Of a stretch of 64,000 nucleotides of DNA, positions 33,901 through 45,619 are shown piece by piece. Numbering within the stretch: position 1 is the stretch's first letter; every line of letters begins with the position of its first letter. The translations under genes were made by a program, and so were the position numbers. The stretch is from Erodium maritimum (taxonomy: Eukaryota > Streptophyta > Magnoliopsida > Geraniales > Geraniaceae): contig OY997592.1 of the NCBI GenBank assembly GCA_963921825.1, forward strand, positions 65,678,336 to 65,742,335. The letters run 5' to 3'. The notes under the pieces were generated by a model that saw only the letters and a program-made list of their open reading frames with translations, ran no database searches and had not been told where the DNA came from.

Positions 33901-36622
33901 CGGCCAACACACAAAATAATGGCTGAAATGTTGTCCCAATCAACTTAAAACCTAACCTTGTAATGACCCAAATGCCCCCTTTGCCTAAAAGCCTCTCATG
34001 TTCAAGTTTAAGGGTATAAGGGTCTTTTCTACCTTGTTTCTTCTCACCCAAGCCACTATGGACACATGTCCTATGTGGGGACCACCTCTCTTCTTAAGAA
34101 AATCCAGCACATAATTAATTTATTCACTAAGACTCGAGGTTTGACCGAAATTGACCCCGGGTTGACTTTTTCACAATTACAGCCGTTAGAAAGGAAATGG
34201 CCCAATTAAACTAACTGTAACGACTGCTAAGCTTTTTGGGCCCCGGAAAGGTCCCGAATGACTCCCGGAGTCATCAGTTGAATTTTCCGGCAAAAAGTCA
34301 ACTTTCGCCAAAATTCAACGGTTCGACCGAGGGCGGTTCTTACAGGGTATATCTTCCTGTAGCACAGAGCACAAATCACATCACACATACCATATAGGAA
34401 CACTCATCGGTATAAACATTGCTCTAGAACACCCTCCTCGACTCTAGATACCCTGTACCGGGATCACACATGCAACACAGGTATCGCACCGGAACCAATC
34501 CTCGGCCTGGATATCCTATACCGGAATCCTCCACGGTATAGATATCATACTGGAAGCCTCGGTCTAGATATATATATATATCGGAACCATCCATCGATAT
34601 AGATATCGGACCGGAACACACCGCCTCGGAACATATCGTGCCGGAACAGCATCGACCACGATATCAGACCAGAACAACATCCTCAAACATATCATATCGA
34701 ACATATCACACCGGCATACCATGCCGAATCAATCTTACCGAACACACCACATCGGTCTATCAATCACCCGATCATATCACAAGGCGAATATTCACACTAA
34801 CATGTACCACGTTCTCATAGTATATCATGACCCTTAATTTAACAACGAAACATACCACATATCGAATAGTACAAGTTACTAATCACAAACAATCGCAACC
34901 AACACACAATCCTACGGGCCCAACCAGGGACCCACATGTGATACTACAACACAACAATTCCCACACTTACGAGCACGACCTGGCCCGCAAGTGGTTCCAT
35001 GTTTATATGACTACGCTAGCTTTTTCACATCCTACATACGATTCTATATTATATCGAGAATTTATAACCTATATGCATACTAGTAACTTTCCGCAATTAA
35101 ACCGGTATTCACTACTTTTCCCTAGCTCAACCGCTATCCAAACACGAACGATCACGAGTCGCCTAGTAGCCTCCTCCACCGTGCTCGGGGACAACGTCTA
35201 AGATTACAAGTAATACGAGAATTAATAATAACTCAAGGGTGGTTCAAAGAGAGAAGTAACCAAACTAACCCCCAATTACTCAATCTTGTCAAAATGGGTC
35301 TGGAAGGCCCATTTTGCTCGGAATATGGAAAACGTCCCTCGGGCCTCCAAAATTCCCCTATTTGTTTCTATCTTTCCTAATTAAATTTACTTGTTCCAAC
35401 GCACTTGTCGGAATCAAATTCCGATGTCCGAGTGTTCTAATTCCGCAATAAAAGTTTCTAGTCACTATTTCCGAATTTCCATGAATTACTTCCATAATTC
35501 GTTCCGGGTGTGATTATCGATCCGGGGGTCACCCAAGACCACTCGAACACGACACACCCGTCCCCCGGCCATGTGGGCCCCACGGCCACACGTGGACCGT
35601 GGGTGGCCAGACCGGACCCATCGTGTGGCCGGTCACGGTCCCGTGACTCCTCCTCCGACCATGGCCGGTCACTTAACCCGGTGATCGGAACTCCGGTGAC
35701 CGTCCGGAGCTCCGGCGAACCTTCGGTCGCCGGAAAAATACCTCATTTCTCCCAAAAAGTTCCCAACAAGCTCTAGATTCTCCAAAACTCCATTGTCAAG
35801 TTTCAAAACCTCAAAATTAACCTCAACAACTCCAAAATTTCAAGACCCATGGTGGGTTTCATCAAAACTACAAAAATCCACTGAAATTTCATCATCAATT
35901 TCCACTGTTCTCCACAACTCATCTATTTAAACATGAAGAACCTCAAATCCCTAAAACCCAAGCCTAGTTCATGCAATTTCTACCAAACCCACAACCCCAA
36001 AGTTCATTAAAAGTGGGTTTTTAATGGTTACTCACCTTAGGAATGAAGAGGGATGAGAATGGAGTAAATTTGGAGAAGATTAGTGTTGAAAATCAACCAA
36101 AGGAGCTCATTTTCTTCACCTTCTTCTTCTTCAAGCAATGGAGGCTTCAAGCTCTCTTTCTCTCTCTATGTAATTCGTCCAAGGTGTAGAATTGAGCTGA
36201 AAACTGCCCAAAAGTGGTTCTTATCCTAAGAGTAGAAATGTCCCTTTCGTCCTTTAACCCCTCTCTCTCTTGTCCACAAGTGGGGACCAAATGGTCTTTT
36301 TTCCCTCTTTTCTTCTCCTCCAAGACACATGGACATGTGTCCATGTGGGGTCCACCTCTACCCAAAATATCTCAGTTTAAATTAAATTAATTCGATAAGA
36401 CCTCTAATTCGACCCCGTTTTACCCGAATTTGACTTTTTCGCAAAAGTAGTCATTTGAAAGGAAACGACCCAACTAAGCTAACTGTAACGACGACTAAGC
36501 TTTTTGGGTCACGAAAAGGTCCCGAATGACTCCCGGAGTCATTGGTTGACTTTTCTGGTGGAAAGTCAACTTTTCCCAAATTTCACTAGTTCCACCAAGG
36601 TCGACCGGGGGCGGTTCTTACA
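30947..36622 (-). mobile_element. Solo LTR of a large LTR family (outer copy, split by nested copy)
   Basis: It begins TGTCACGCCCCAAATTCGG and ends GGGCGGTTCTTACA; AACG lies flush on both outer sides (30943-30946, 36623-36626), a 4-bp target duplication. Without the nested copy and its duplication it is about 3.1 kb. Its left end is the reverse complement of the LTR end at 48320-48355, so the element is on the minus strand. No primer binding site, polypurine tract or coding region lies inside, hence solo LTR. It contains subrepeats built on CGGCCTAGATATCTTCCCGG and several short frames that are not genes. Confidence 0.8.
31787..34344 (-). mobile_element. Nested solo LTR of the same family, 2558 bp
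   Basis: It begins TGTTACACCCAAATCCGG and ends GGGCGGTTCTTACA, with a perfect 5-bp target duplication GGGTA at 31782-31786 and 34345-34349, inside the outer LTR. Its last 240 bases align with 36380-36622. Both ends are those of one LTR and no internal region remains, so it arose by LTR-LTR recombination after inserting into an older relative. Tandem subrepeats at 32280-32680 and a GC-rich repeat cluster at 33330-33530 lie inside. Confidence 0.85.
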
Positions 36623-36765
36623 AACGGGCGCAAGCAGCCAATGTTTTTGATGTGAAAGTGAAGTGTTGTGTGGTTCTCTTGCCCTTTGAGTCACAATTCA
36701 CTCAATTTCAATACATGCTTTATTTTATTTATTGGCTGATAAAACCCAAAACTTATAGTTCAGAT

Positions 36766-36937
36766 CATGGTTTTAAAAATCGTTGAGCGCTAATTGAATA
36801 GTTAGATACTTTTAGAGATTAATCAGAGACTAAAAGAAGATTAACCAGAATATAATCAAATTAATCAGGAATTAATCAGGTCGGTTAACATGAAACTAAC
36901 GCTTAAACAAAAACTAATCGAGATTTTTAGAATACTG
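36766..36937. mobile_element. hAT-like MITE, 172 bp
   Basis: The ends are CATGGTTTTAAAAATCG and CGAGATTTTTAGAATACTG, imperfect inverted repeats, with a perfect 8-bp target duplication GTTCAGAT at 36758-36765 and 36938-36945. An 8-bp duplication is typical of hAT elements. It is the shortest member of a family also found at 36977, 58249 and 59417. Confidence 0.85.
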
Positions 36938-37167
36938 GTTCAGATATATGTATAGAAAGACATGGGCCTATATAGGCAAGGTTGTAAATGGCGCTAGGCG
37001 CTAGTCGAGCGGTGAGGACCTCTAGGCGTTAGGCGGGGACTAGTCGGGGGCTGGGCGGGGCCTAGGCGGATTTAACTTTTTAATATTTTTAATTATTAAT
37101 AAATATATATTACACAAATATAATCAAAAATTCAAAATATAAACTATACTTGTATGATATAAAAAAA

Positions 37168-38362
37168 GGGTAAATTACAAATACATACCCCATACTTTAC
37201 ACGATTAACCGATACCTACCCCAATCTTTTTTTATAACCGATACATACTCAATTGTTACCGAAATATAACAGATAGGCCCTGCCGTCTGATTTTCCATCC
37301 ATTTTCTGTTAGTTTTTTCAAAAATACCCATAATACCCTTAACCCTAATCCAACTACTTCTTTTTCTAATATTTCTTTTTTTAATATAATCAAATAACAG
37401 TAAATATATTTAATTTTGATTTTATTTTAAAAAAATATTTATGTTTTATAAAATCATTTTTTTATTTTTTAAAACTGATTTTTATTTAAAAAAATCATTT
37501 TTTACTTTTAATAATCTGTTTTGTTCTTTCTTTTTTTCATTGCTATCCTTTGAATATCCTTCAACGTTCAACCCCTCTCTTTCATACCCACTGTTGGTGT
37601 CCTAATCTGAATTTGTCCTTTTTCAAAACTTACTGGGTTATGAAGCTTCAAAAGCTGCCTCTTGAATCCAAAGAAATAAAAAATTACATGATCTTTCTCT
37701 CTTCTGTTCACGGAATAAAAAAATTACTCCAGAAATCCATCTTTGCAAAAAAAAAAATAGAGGGAAGTCGCAAGAGCTGCTGCAAAACTTAGATCTGGAC
37801 CAAAACTCAGATCTGAAATTTTCATTTTAATAAAAAAATATATTTATCGAAAAGCTCCTTCGGGACGGTCCCTTCGAACTCGTTAAATCTCAGATCTAGA
37901 AACTTCAGCGCCGGAAGCTCCAGCACCACCGCCGGAAACTTCCCGGTGAGGCCGTCGTGGCTGGTGACGGAGGAATCACCGGAGGAACAGCCGACGGCGA
38001 GGGGGAGGAAAGCGACGGCGAGGACGAGAACTAGGGCGACGTCGGTGGAGGGAAGAGAGAGATGAGAGATGGGGAGGAGAGAGGAAGGAGAGATACAGTA
38101 GAGAGAGGGTGAAAAAGGAAGGAGAAAGAGTTTATTTAAAATAGAAAAAACTAAATAAATAACAAAATGGCATGATTATGTAATATTCAAAGTCTGTTGA
38201 GGGTATATTCGTCATTTAACAAAAATGAGACTGACGGAGTTGGACGGCAGGGGCTATCTGTTATATTTCGGTAACAATTGAGTATGTATCGGTTACAAAA
38301 AAAGATTGGGGTATGTATCGGTTAATCGTGTAAAGTATGGGGTATGTATTTGTAATTTACCC
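37168..38362. mobile_element. Mutator-like element (Pack-MULE) with 120-bp terminal inverted repeats
   Basis: Left 37168-37287 (GGGTAAATTACAAATACATA at the tip) and right 38243-38362 are near-perfect inverted copies of about 120 bp. The target duplication is TATAAAAAAA at 37158-37167 and 38363-38372; its A tract makes the exact length 9-11. Long inverted repeats and a 9-11 bp duplication are the Mutator signature. No transposase is present; instead the interior carries a piece of a host gene on the minus strand. Confidence 0.87.
37846..38047 (-). pseudogene. Captured fragment of an LRR-extensin-like gene inside the Pack-MULE
   Basis: Minus-strand translation from about 38047 gives a hydrophobic signal-like stretch (LVLAVAFLPLAV) joined to LTGKFPAVVLELPALKFLDL and then RFNEFEGTVPKELFDK. 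The second part is characteristic of the leucine-rich repeat region of LRX/PEX cell-wall proteins (KFLDLRFNEFEG followed by P.ELF.K). The signal-like part lies much closer to the LRR piece than in a full gene, so two separate exonic pieces may have been joined, or internal sequence lost. There is no ATG in frame at the expected place and the frame runs into AT-rich element sequence after FDK. It is not a functional gene on its own. Confidence 0.72.
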
Positions 38363-38734
38363 TATAAAAAAACATAAAGTATCAAATTACAAAATACTAA
38401 ACCAAATAATGCTCTCATTTTGATTTTACTCTTTATTTTAATAAAAATATAAATTATAATGATTAACCACCAAAGAGGGATACGTGCCATATTCTTTTTA
38501 TCATGAAATTTAAGACCATTACAAACATATAGTCTCTCTCATCTTTTTATCTCTTTTTTAAATGACTGATTTCACAAACCAGAGTTCCAAATTTTTGACT
38601 AATCGGGTGGGATGACGAGTCGAGTAATTTTTGGATTTTAGGGCCTAGGCAAGGCGGTGAGTCGGGCGTTCTTATAGATTTTGGGGCCTAAACGGACTAG
38701 GCGGAGACTTTTACAACCATGTATATAGGAGACC

Positions 38735-39430
38735 CCTATCTATGGGCATGAAAGGAGTTTCATTCGGCCCAAAGAAAGCCCAGTGGACTGAGAACCTCGA
38801 CCGCGCGAAAAATGTAATCATCTCAATCTCTCACCCTTGTAATTTTCTCGGCATCCAAACGCATTTTTATTTCACAGGATCTAAAAGAAATGCCTGCCAT
38901 GGCCGGACCAGACTTGTCCTTGTTTGCTCGTCGCCGTCACATCGGACCGGACGGGCTAGATTGTCCGACCTGATTGAGATTGCACTTCTCAGCAGCGGGA
39001 ATTGGGATCTTCCGCGGAGTGTCCGAATTGGAATCGCCCAAGAATGCCGCGAAAATGTCAGTCTACTATCTCATTGATTACTTCGAAAATTTATGAATTT
39101 AATCGAGTAGCTATTTTTTTTGGGGTTTATCATTTCTGGTGGTTTCGTTATAAGGACGTGCAGCCGATTCATGGAGAAATTTAATTCGTTTTTAGAAATT
39201 ATACGTCACTAAATTGAAGCATACAACGTTTATTGACTTGATTGTTTATCTGGTCATTGGGAAAGGATTGTCGTGTTATGATGATAAGTTCGTGGGGTCA
39301 TGCATTTTCACAAAATGTTACCTGATGGTGTTACTCCTGAAATAAAGCTGAATCCTCTAGGTTAGCTTCATTTTTTGATGTTTCTAAGTCTTGGTTTTGG
39401 TGGTTGTTATGGTAATTGATCTTATCCAGT
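38735..39430 (+). other. Duplicated block beyond WAK3 3' end (copy 2)
   Basis: About 38735-39060 aligns with 14290-14690 near WAK2 (CTCGACCGCGCG against CTCGACTGCGCG, then matching T-rich and GATCTTC words). About 39040-39430 aligns with about 44450-44850 near WAK4, including GACTTGATTGTTTATCTG and GATAAGTTC.TGGGGTCATGCA. A 111-codon frame (38742-39077) lies here without a recognised domain. Confidence 0.5.
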
Positions 39431-39967
39431 TCTCGATATAAATCAATAATTAAACTTTGGTTTATAGACATAGTCTAAAGAACTCGGTGACTTTCTTAGG
39501 ATTCATCTATGAATCAATTTCATATACTTCTGATACACGTAGAGAGCTAAATAGGCCTGAGCACAAACACTGCATGATTCGTGACAACTAAGTACTAAAT
39601 TTTAAGGCAATGCTTAGACACTAGGGATTGATGATTCGAGGTCAAATCAAGTTGTGATCTTGAACTGTCTTTCCACATGCCCTACCAAGTCATGGACGTC
39701 AAGTGAAGTTTGCTTGTACCATTATGAGGCATACTAGATTATTCTTAGGGCACAATACCATGCAATATCAGAAGCTAATTTATAGTATGACATAGGATTG
39801 TAAGCACAATAGTTATGTAATACAGGAGAACGGAAAAACTTGAATTACTAATTACCCTTCTATGCATAGTTACCAGGCATGAATCTTTAATACCTAAGGA
39901 TGAGAATGTGTAACTATACCCTTTTCTAATCCTGGGTTCGAATCTTCGTACATGTAATAGGTTAGAA

Positions 39968-42900
39968 TTAGACTAGAAACTTACTACTCAATGTCAAATA
40001 TATAGCTATCGTGCTTCCCCTCACACCAAAATATGACGATGACTCGCCAATTAACTTCTCCGTCTCCTCAGTGCCACTTTGTTGTGCCGCAAAGTTCTCA
40101 TTGTGCTTCTTCAGTCTGACAAGGTCTTCAGCCACTTCCTTCATAGCTGGCCTTCTAATCACACTAGGATGCAGGCATCTCCTTGCAATATCTGCAACTT
40201 CTTCTATCTCCTCCCTTTCACTTTCATCAGTAACGTCAAAACCCAGAGTCTCAAACAGATATCTATTCTCAGCTGTTGAGATGAAATATTGAATGATGTT
40301 TCTTTTCTCTCCAGACCTTGAGTTTGAGGTTGGTTTCTCCCCTGTTAAGAGCTCCACAAGGAGGACACCAAAGCTATACACATCGCTCTTTTCGGTTAAA
40401 TTACCTGTCATCAGATACTCGGGGTCAAGATACCCCAGAGTCCCTTGTATGTTTGTGGCTAATGCTAATTTCTCAGGAGAAACCAGTACTGAACCCCCAA
40501 ATCAGACACTTTAGCTGTATAATTGTCATCCAAAAGTATATTCATAGACTTGATGTCCCTATGAATGATTGGAGGGTCTGCCAAAGAATGCAAATAGTCT
40601 AGTGCAAGGGCAGTCTCCGCGGCTACTCTCAAACGGTTTTTCCATGACTGCAGCAGTCTCGATGTCTTGTCATGGATATGCTGAAAGAGTGTTCCATTTG
40701 AAATGAACTCGTAGACCAACAAGGGGACTTTTGTCTCCAAACACAACCCCAAGAGCTTCACAACATTCTTATGATTCACTTGGGAAACTGTCGCTATTTC
40801 ATGCAAGAAATCTTCACTCATTTCTATCTTGTTCTCACTCTTAGGCTTCTTCACGGCAACTTGGATGTTTCCTTCGAGAACACCTTTGTAAACATAACCA
40901 CAACCACCCTTACCAACCAACTGATCATTATCATAACCTCTTGTCGCCTTTTCCAACTCTGCCTCGGTAAAGATCCTCATGCGTTGGCTCTTTAAAAGCT
41001 CACCACCATTTCTCATGAAGTTATTTTGCTTCCTTCTTTTCTTGCACATGATGAAGATCAAAAGACTGATAATCACGGAGAAAGTGATTGATCCAACAAC
41101 TACATTAAAATTATAAAAACCAATTAATATATACATATGTGACCAACCAGGACAAAAAAGTTTAAAAGACATTGATCATATCGTTTGTTTTTGTTTCTGG
41201 AATTACTGATGACATATGCCATGGTGGTTTATAAGATGTTAATAGCCTCAATATATATATAATGTGGTAATTTTGGATCCACACTGCTAACCTTTTAAAT
41301 GGTAATTTTCTATTGATGCCAGAATATAAAAAAATTTGACTTGCTTGAGAGAACTGTTCAGACTCTAAAATGTGATTGAGAATTCAGCTTCTGCACAATG
41401 GGAATCTACATTTAAGTAGAAGAAAAGTCTACTACAATACCACATGGAAGCTTATTGTAGCTTTGCATGAAGAAAATCTAATAATTTAATTTTCATATGT
41501 CTATATTTAAATGGTTTATAGTTGTAATATAGTTAAATCTAATACGACATCTCTAGTGTTAGATTGTCGTCTTTTATAGGACAATGAAAGTAACTACTCT
41601 ACCTGTGGGGTTCAATATGAAACTCTCCCTCATAAAAGCTTTGGTAAGTATAACGTATCATACAGAGTATCTATTTAATGAAAAGTTTAAATTGACAAAT
41701 TAAAACTCAGTTATAATTCTGTACACTCAACATATTAAAAAATATTCAGTATTTGACTGCACTTGAGTCGATGCATAAAAAAGTCAGAAGTATTAGTACC
41801 TGCTGCGACAGTTGCAACCGAGGATTGTTGGCAAAAGTCTTTGCCATCACTCTTCATGCCAATTGGACACTTGCATGTGTAACTCCCCTCTGTATTCTTG
41901 CAGCTTCCCTCGCATGGGTTGTCCTTGCACTCATCAATGTCTAGTTTACACAAATAAGTCACAGGGTTAATGTAATAGTACTAGGAGAAGTCAAAAGTGT
42001 TGCGATCTTAGATTACATTTCTCATTTACAATTGATGGAATAGAAATTGAAATTTAATCTACAGGCTTGTCAAACATAAATAGTTAAGATACAAGAATGT
42101 GCTATTTTGTACTACTGTCATGATGAATGGCTTACTGAGTTTATAGTTTTCTTAGAAAGTTAATTGTGAATGTATTATCAATAATGTTCTATATACAACA
42201 GCTTAATTTTTATAATATGAGTAGAGAGTCAAATACCAAGTAAAATAGATAAAATGATGTTAATTTAGTGTACCTTGGCATCCTTGTGGCAGGTATGGAT
42301 TACCCATGTAACCATCCTTGCAGGAGCAACGATATCCAAGGGCATTTTCAGAGTGGACACATTTAGCGTTAAGACCGCACTGGTGTTCGCATTCTGGCTC
42401 ACGTGAGATGATCCATTCTATTGCCACAGGAGCAGTGGGATTCGTTTTGGGGTACCTGGTGGTGCTTATATCATTTGATATACTGAAATTAGAGTGTGTG
42501 TCAAGTAGAAAGGCATAACTGCAAGGATTGGATATTGTCATATTAGTACTGTTGATGGAGCTGCTAATATCAATAGACAGCACCTGGAGATGCCTTGGGA
42601 TTGAGGTCTGGCAGCACCCAGCAGTACTAAAGCAGGTACTTCCATTGGCAAGATTGTCATCAGGTTTGTCACACAGTGAAACACATCCACTGACGCGACT
42701 CACCTCATTGTCAACCATATAGGCCAAGGCATCGCAACCTACTGCTGTGAACTTGTTTCGGGTGTTGGAGATCGTTAATGGTCCTGAGGGCTCCAGTTCC
42801 ATCCTTGGGCTGTAATGGTTCCGTCCGGTACCATCATGGCAATGAACTGCTGCATCCGTGCCGACAACCGCTATGCTGTCCTCCTTTGATATACTTATAA

Positions 42901-43156
42901 TCGGTGTATGAAAAGCATCGTCACCATGCAGCCTTGGAGGAGAAAATGAGTGGTTGCAGACCAAGAAAAAGGTCTCGTTCTTGGCACAACTCAAGTCATC
43001 AATCCCAAATGGGTAGGGAACTTCGACATCTCCGCACACATCATTGCACCCAGGTCTTGCATAAGATGTAGTATTCTCTGTTGCTGCTGCTGCTGATGGT
43101 GTTATCAACGGCAACAAATATAAGACGCAAATACAGGTTTGAGCTGCCAATTTCAT
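39968..43156 (-). pseudogene. Wall-associated receptor kinase-like gene WAK3, frameshifted at DFG
   Basis: Exons 43156-42274, 41940-41800 and 41099-39968 with canonical splice sites and phase 1 introns. Exon 1: MKLAAQTCICVLYLLPL signal peptide, GUB_WAK (PGCNDVCGDVEVPYPFGI), EGF-like module to GCQ. Exon 2: [16 protein letters not shown] calcium-binding-type EGF. Exon 3: transmembrane VVGSITFSVIISLLIFI, Gly loop GKGGCG, AVKK, catalytic loop IIHRDIKSMN. In the A tract at 40499-40501 one base is missing relative to WAK2, changing VSDFG into VSDLGVQYWF and a stop at 40465. The frame continues cleanly after the shift (GTLGYLDPEYLMTGNLTEKS) to the C-terminus; the tail after GESSSYF also looks shifted (about 40012-40018). 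The product as read lacks the activation segment and C-lobe. An assembly error is an alternative. Confidence 0.88.
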
Positions 43157-43221
43157 CTTCTTACTTCCAATTTTGTCTGTCTTGTTCAGGTGTGTGTTTG
43201 TATACCACATGCTTAGCTGAG

Positions 43222-43229
43222 TTTATATA
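43222..43229 (-). promoter_or_regulatory. Probable TATA box of WAK3
   Basis: The minus strand reads TATATAAA, 66 bases upstream of ATG 43156, in the same conserved block (GCTTAGCTGAG, TATA, CTAAAGCCT) as WAK1 and WAK2. Confidence 0.6.
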
Positions 43230-43369
43230 CTAAAGCCTAACAAATGGGACTTAAGTCTGACATTGGATGACCAGGTTGGTGAACATCTATCTAAGCAGTT
43301 TCTGCCTACACACATAGCGCTTACTTTATGTTTTATTAAATCTGTAAAAGCAATTCTGTTTTTTTTTTA

Positions 43370-43946
43370 CTAATTAGAAAAGAGACCTTATATTTCTGAC
43401 TGGACCTAGTCGGACAATCTTTTGACTAATTTAAGATTCCCCATTTACTTGGAGGAAGACCGTTTTGGATCCACCATAGACACCTTGTATTTCTAGGAAG
43501 TTAAGAGGTCATCTTAATATTTTTAAAGGTTTAGCTCTCGGATCAGATGTAACGCGTGATCAAAAGATTGGCTTTGAGCTGCACACTTCTTTCTGGAAGA
43601 TGTGCTGGAATCCACAGGCCTTCATCAACTAGTAATTGTTTATGTTGAAATCAATTTTTTTTTATTTGTATTGAACTTTCCTAATGCTGGCGAAGGTTCT
43701 TTTTTAAACAGATTTCGATCACGTTTTTTCTGGGTAGAATTTCTAGCTCAAATCTTTTGACCTTGATATGACATTCTGATAGGGAAAGGAATAGACCAGA
43801 ACGAAAAACAATTTTTTTTACAACCAATTATGCAGCAAATTCAGTTTTTCACAATTATGGTTTATGCCAATGTGTAGCGTGGAGTTAATCTAGAGGATGT
43901 GTTAGAGACAACTTCATGCAAGCCAACCTTATCCTATTTGTATTAC
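43370..43946. other. WAK3 upstream flank
   Basis: About 43385-43510 matches the flank of WAK1 (4625-4765) and WAK2 (18845-18955). About 43552-43625 matches 22885-22952 in inverted orientation. No gene. Confidence 0.5.
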
Positions 43947-44282
43947 GGGTTAATTATCTTTTGTACCCTTTTTGAATTGGTAACACACCTTTAGTTCCCT
44001 AAAATTTTATAACGTTCGATAAGGGTCCTTACGTTTTGGTAACACGCCTTAGTACCCCTTATGAATTGGTCAAAGATAATTTAATATCTCTTATGTATTG
44101 GTAACTAAACAATTGCATTCCTTATGAATTGGTCACAGATCATCAAAATGGCGTAAACTTAACCAAAACTTTGTCCAGTACGTTACCAATGCATAAGGAG
44201 TACTAAAGGTGTGTTACCAATACACAAAGGGATGTTAAAAGTGTGTTACTAATACGTAAGGAGTACTGGAAGTAATTAAGCC
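43947..44282. mobile_element. MULE-like MITE, 336 bp
   Basis: The ends GGGTTAATTA and TAATTAAGCC are imperfect inverted repeats that continue inwards (GGTAACACACCTTTAGT against TTAAAAGTGTGTTACTAA). Flanking 9-mers TTGTATTAC and ATGTATTAT agree at 7 of 9 positions, a decayed Mutator-type duplication. No coding content. Confidence 0.6.
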
Positions 44283-44379
44283 ATGTATTATTCTAACTAT
44301 ATATTAGCATCGTTATTTTAAGGTTGTTTCCTTAATACCTTATGTTTCTCACTTGTCCATTTGGATATATAGATTCTGC

Positions 44380-44850
44380 CACATGACAGAGCGGCAACAA
44401 CAAGACCACTGCTTTTTGAAGGTTGAGAATGTTGACTGTGCTGCAAATATGTCAGTATACTAGCTCATCCATTGCTTATAATATTTATGAACTGAAGTGG
44501 GTGGCTATTTTCTTAGAGTTTATGATCTCTTAAGGATGATGGGTAACCAAGTTGTGGCAAAATTTAATCTGTTTTGGAAATTTGAGGCCACTAAGTGAAC
44601 TGGACTCTTTCAATAAACTGAAACTACATTGAAGCATACAACAAAGGTTGTTGACTTGATTGTTTATCTGATCATTTTGGTTTCTCAACGTCCCAGGGAA
44701 TCGGAAATGATCCTAAAGGTTATGGGGATAAGTTCTTGGGGTCATGCAAATCACTTGATGATATTGCTCCACAAATAAAGTGGAATCCTTAATAGTAACT
44801 TCATTTTCTTTTTATGTTTCTAGGTCTTATTTTGGTGGTCATTATGATAC
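44380..44850 (+). other. Duplicated block on the WAK4 3' side (copy 3)
   Basis: It aligns with about 39040-39430 near WAK3 and carries the same potential donor (AT/GTCAGTATAC at about 44450). The first-exon part is shorter and more diverged. About 5 kb of retroelement and gap separate it from WAK4. Confidence 0.45.
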
Positions 44851-45049
44851 TTATTATTCAGGTGGCCGTAAACCATAGACAAGTTTAAATCATCATTTGT
44901 ATCGAAACATTTTAAATCATTTAATATCAGACCTTATTTCAAGTTTTTATATCATCCAACTTCTCATTTCTTTCATCTTTATTTTTTCTCTCTATTGTAA
45001 AAAATAAAATACATTGTAAGTCAATTATAAAAAAATCATATTAGATTGA

Positions 45050-45600
45050 ATTTTTTTGTTCCTTTAGGGATTTATTCTTTTCTCTCGCTATCATCCCTAC
45101 TCGCCACCCAGACATCATTCTTTACCTTCTTGTCAGCCTTGCCTACAACTTTCTCCACCCGCCCACCATCGTGCCTGATCACCATGTCATGGAACGATAG
45201 AATATGGAGATATATGAAGGTATCCTATGACACCCAAACAACCTTGCCCTTAGAAGCCACAACTGAAACCGAACCATACACCAGTGCTATTCCCACCGTC
45301 ACTTTCACTGGCACCACGAACACCCCAAACATGTGGGCTATGACCATTTGGGTTGCAGGCCTCTTCAAGGACATCAGACTCCGACCTTGGTCAGAAGTCA
45401 GGTAGGTCCCCAATCCTCGTCCTCACCTGTAAGCCATCTCCACCAGGAGGATTATTCTCGGGTAGTCCTGTCAACACTACGACAATATACATTTCAAAGC
45501 TACAAGAGAATGCATCCCTACCAAGGAGTAGGAGGAAGAAGTTTCGATATAGGTTCCAGAACGGCAGGGGTCGGGTACCCAGCTGCCCCATCCCCCCCCC
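45050..45600 (+). repeat. Unclassified dispersed repeat, second copy
   Basis: It shares TCCTTTAGGG, the words around ATGTCATGGAACGATAGAAT, and the peptide MSWNDRIWRYM with the insertion at 585-1920. The frame from 45046 runs 119 codons with no recognised domain. The right side ends in a 26-base C run next to the assembly gap. Confidence 0.45.
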
Positions 45601-45619
45601 CCCCCCCCCCCCCCCCCAC

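Larger units (their letters stand above)
36977..38721. mobile_element. hAT-like element hosting a nested Pack-MULE
   Basis: The ends CAAGGTTGTAAA and TTTACAACCATG are inverted repeats, flanked by a perfect 8-bp duplication TATATAGG (36969-36976 and 38722-38729). Next to each end are GGCGCTAGGCG/CTAGGCGG-type words. Without the nested insertion and its duplication the element is about 540 bp and has no coding capacity. Confidence 0.82.

Noticed and set aside
30947..36622. A complete LTR retrotransposon made of two LTRs in the same orientation
   Set aside because: The pieces show nested duplications (GGGTA around the inner one), and there is no primer site or coding region between them.
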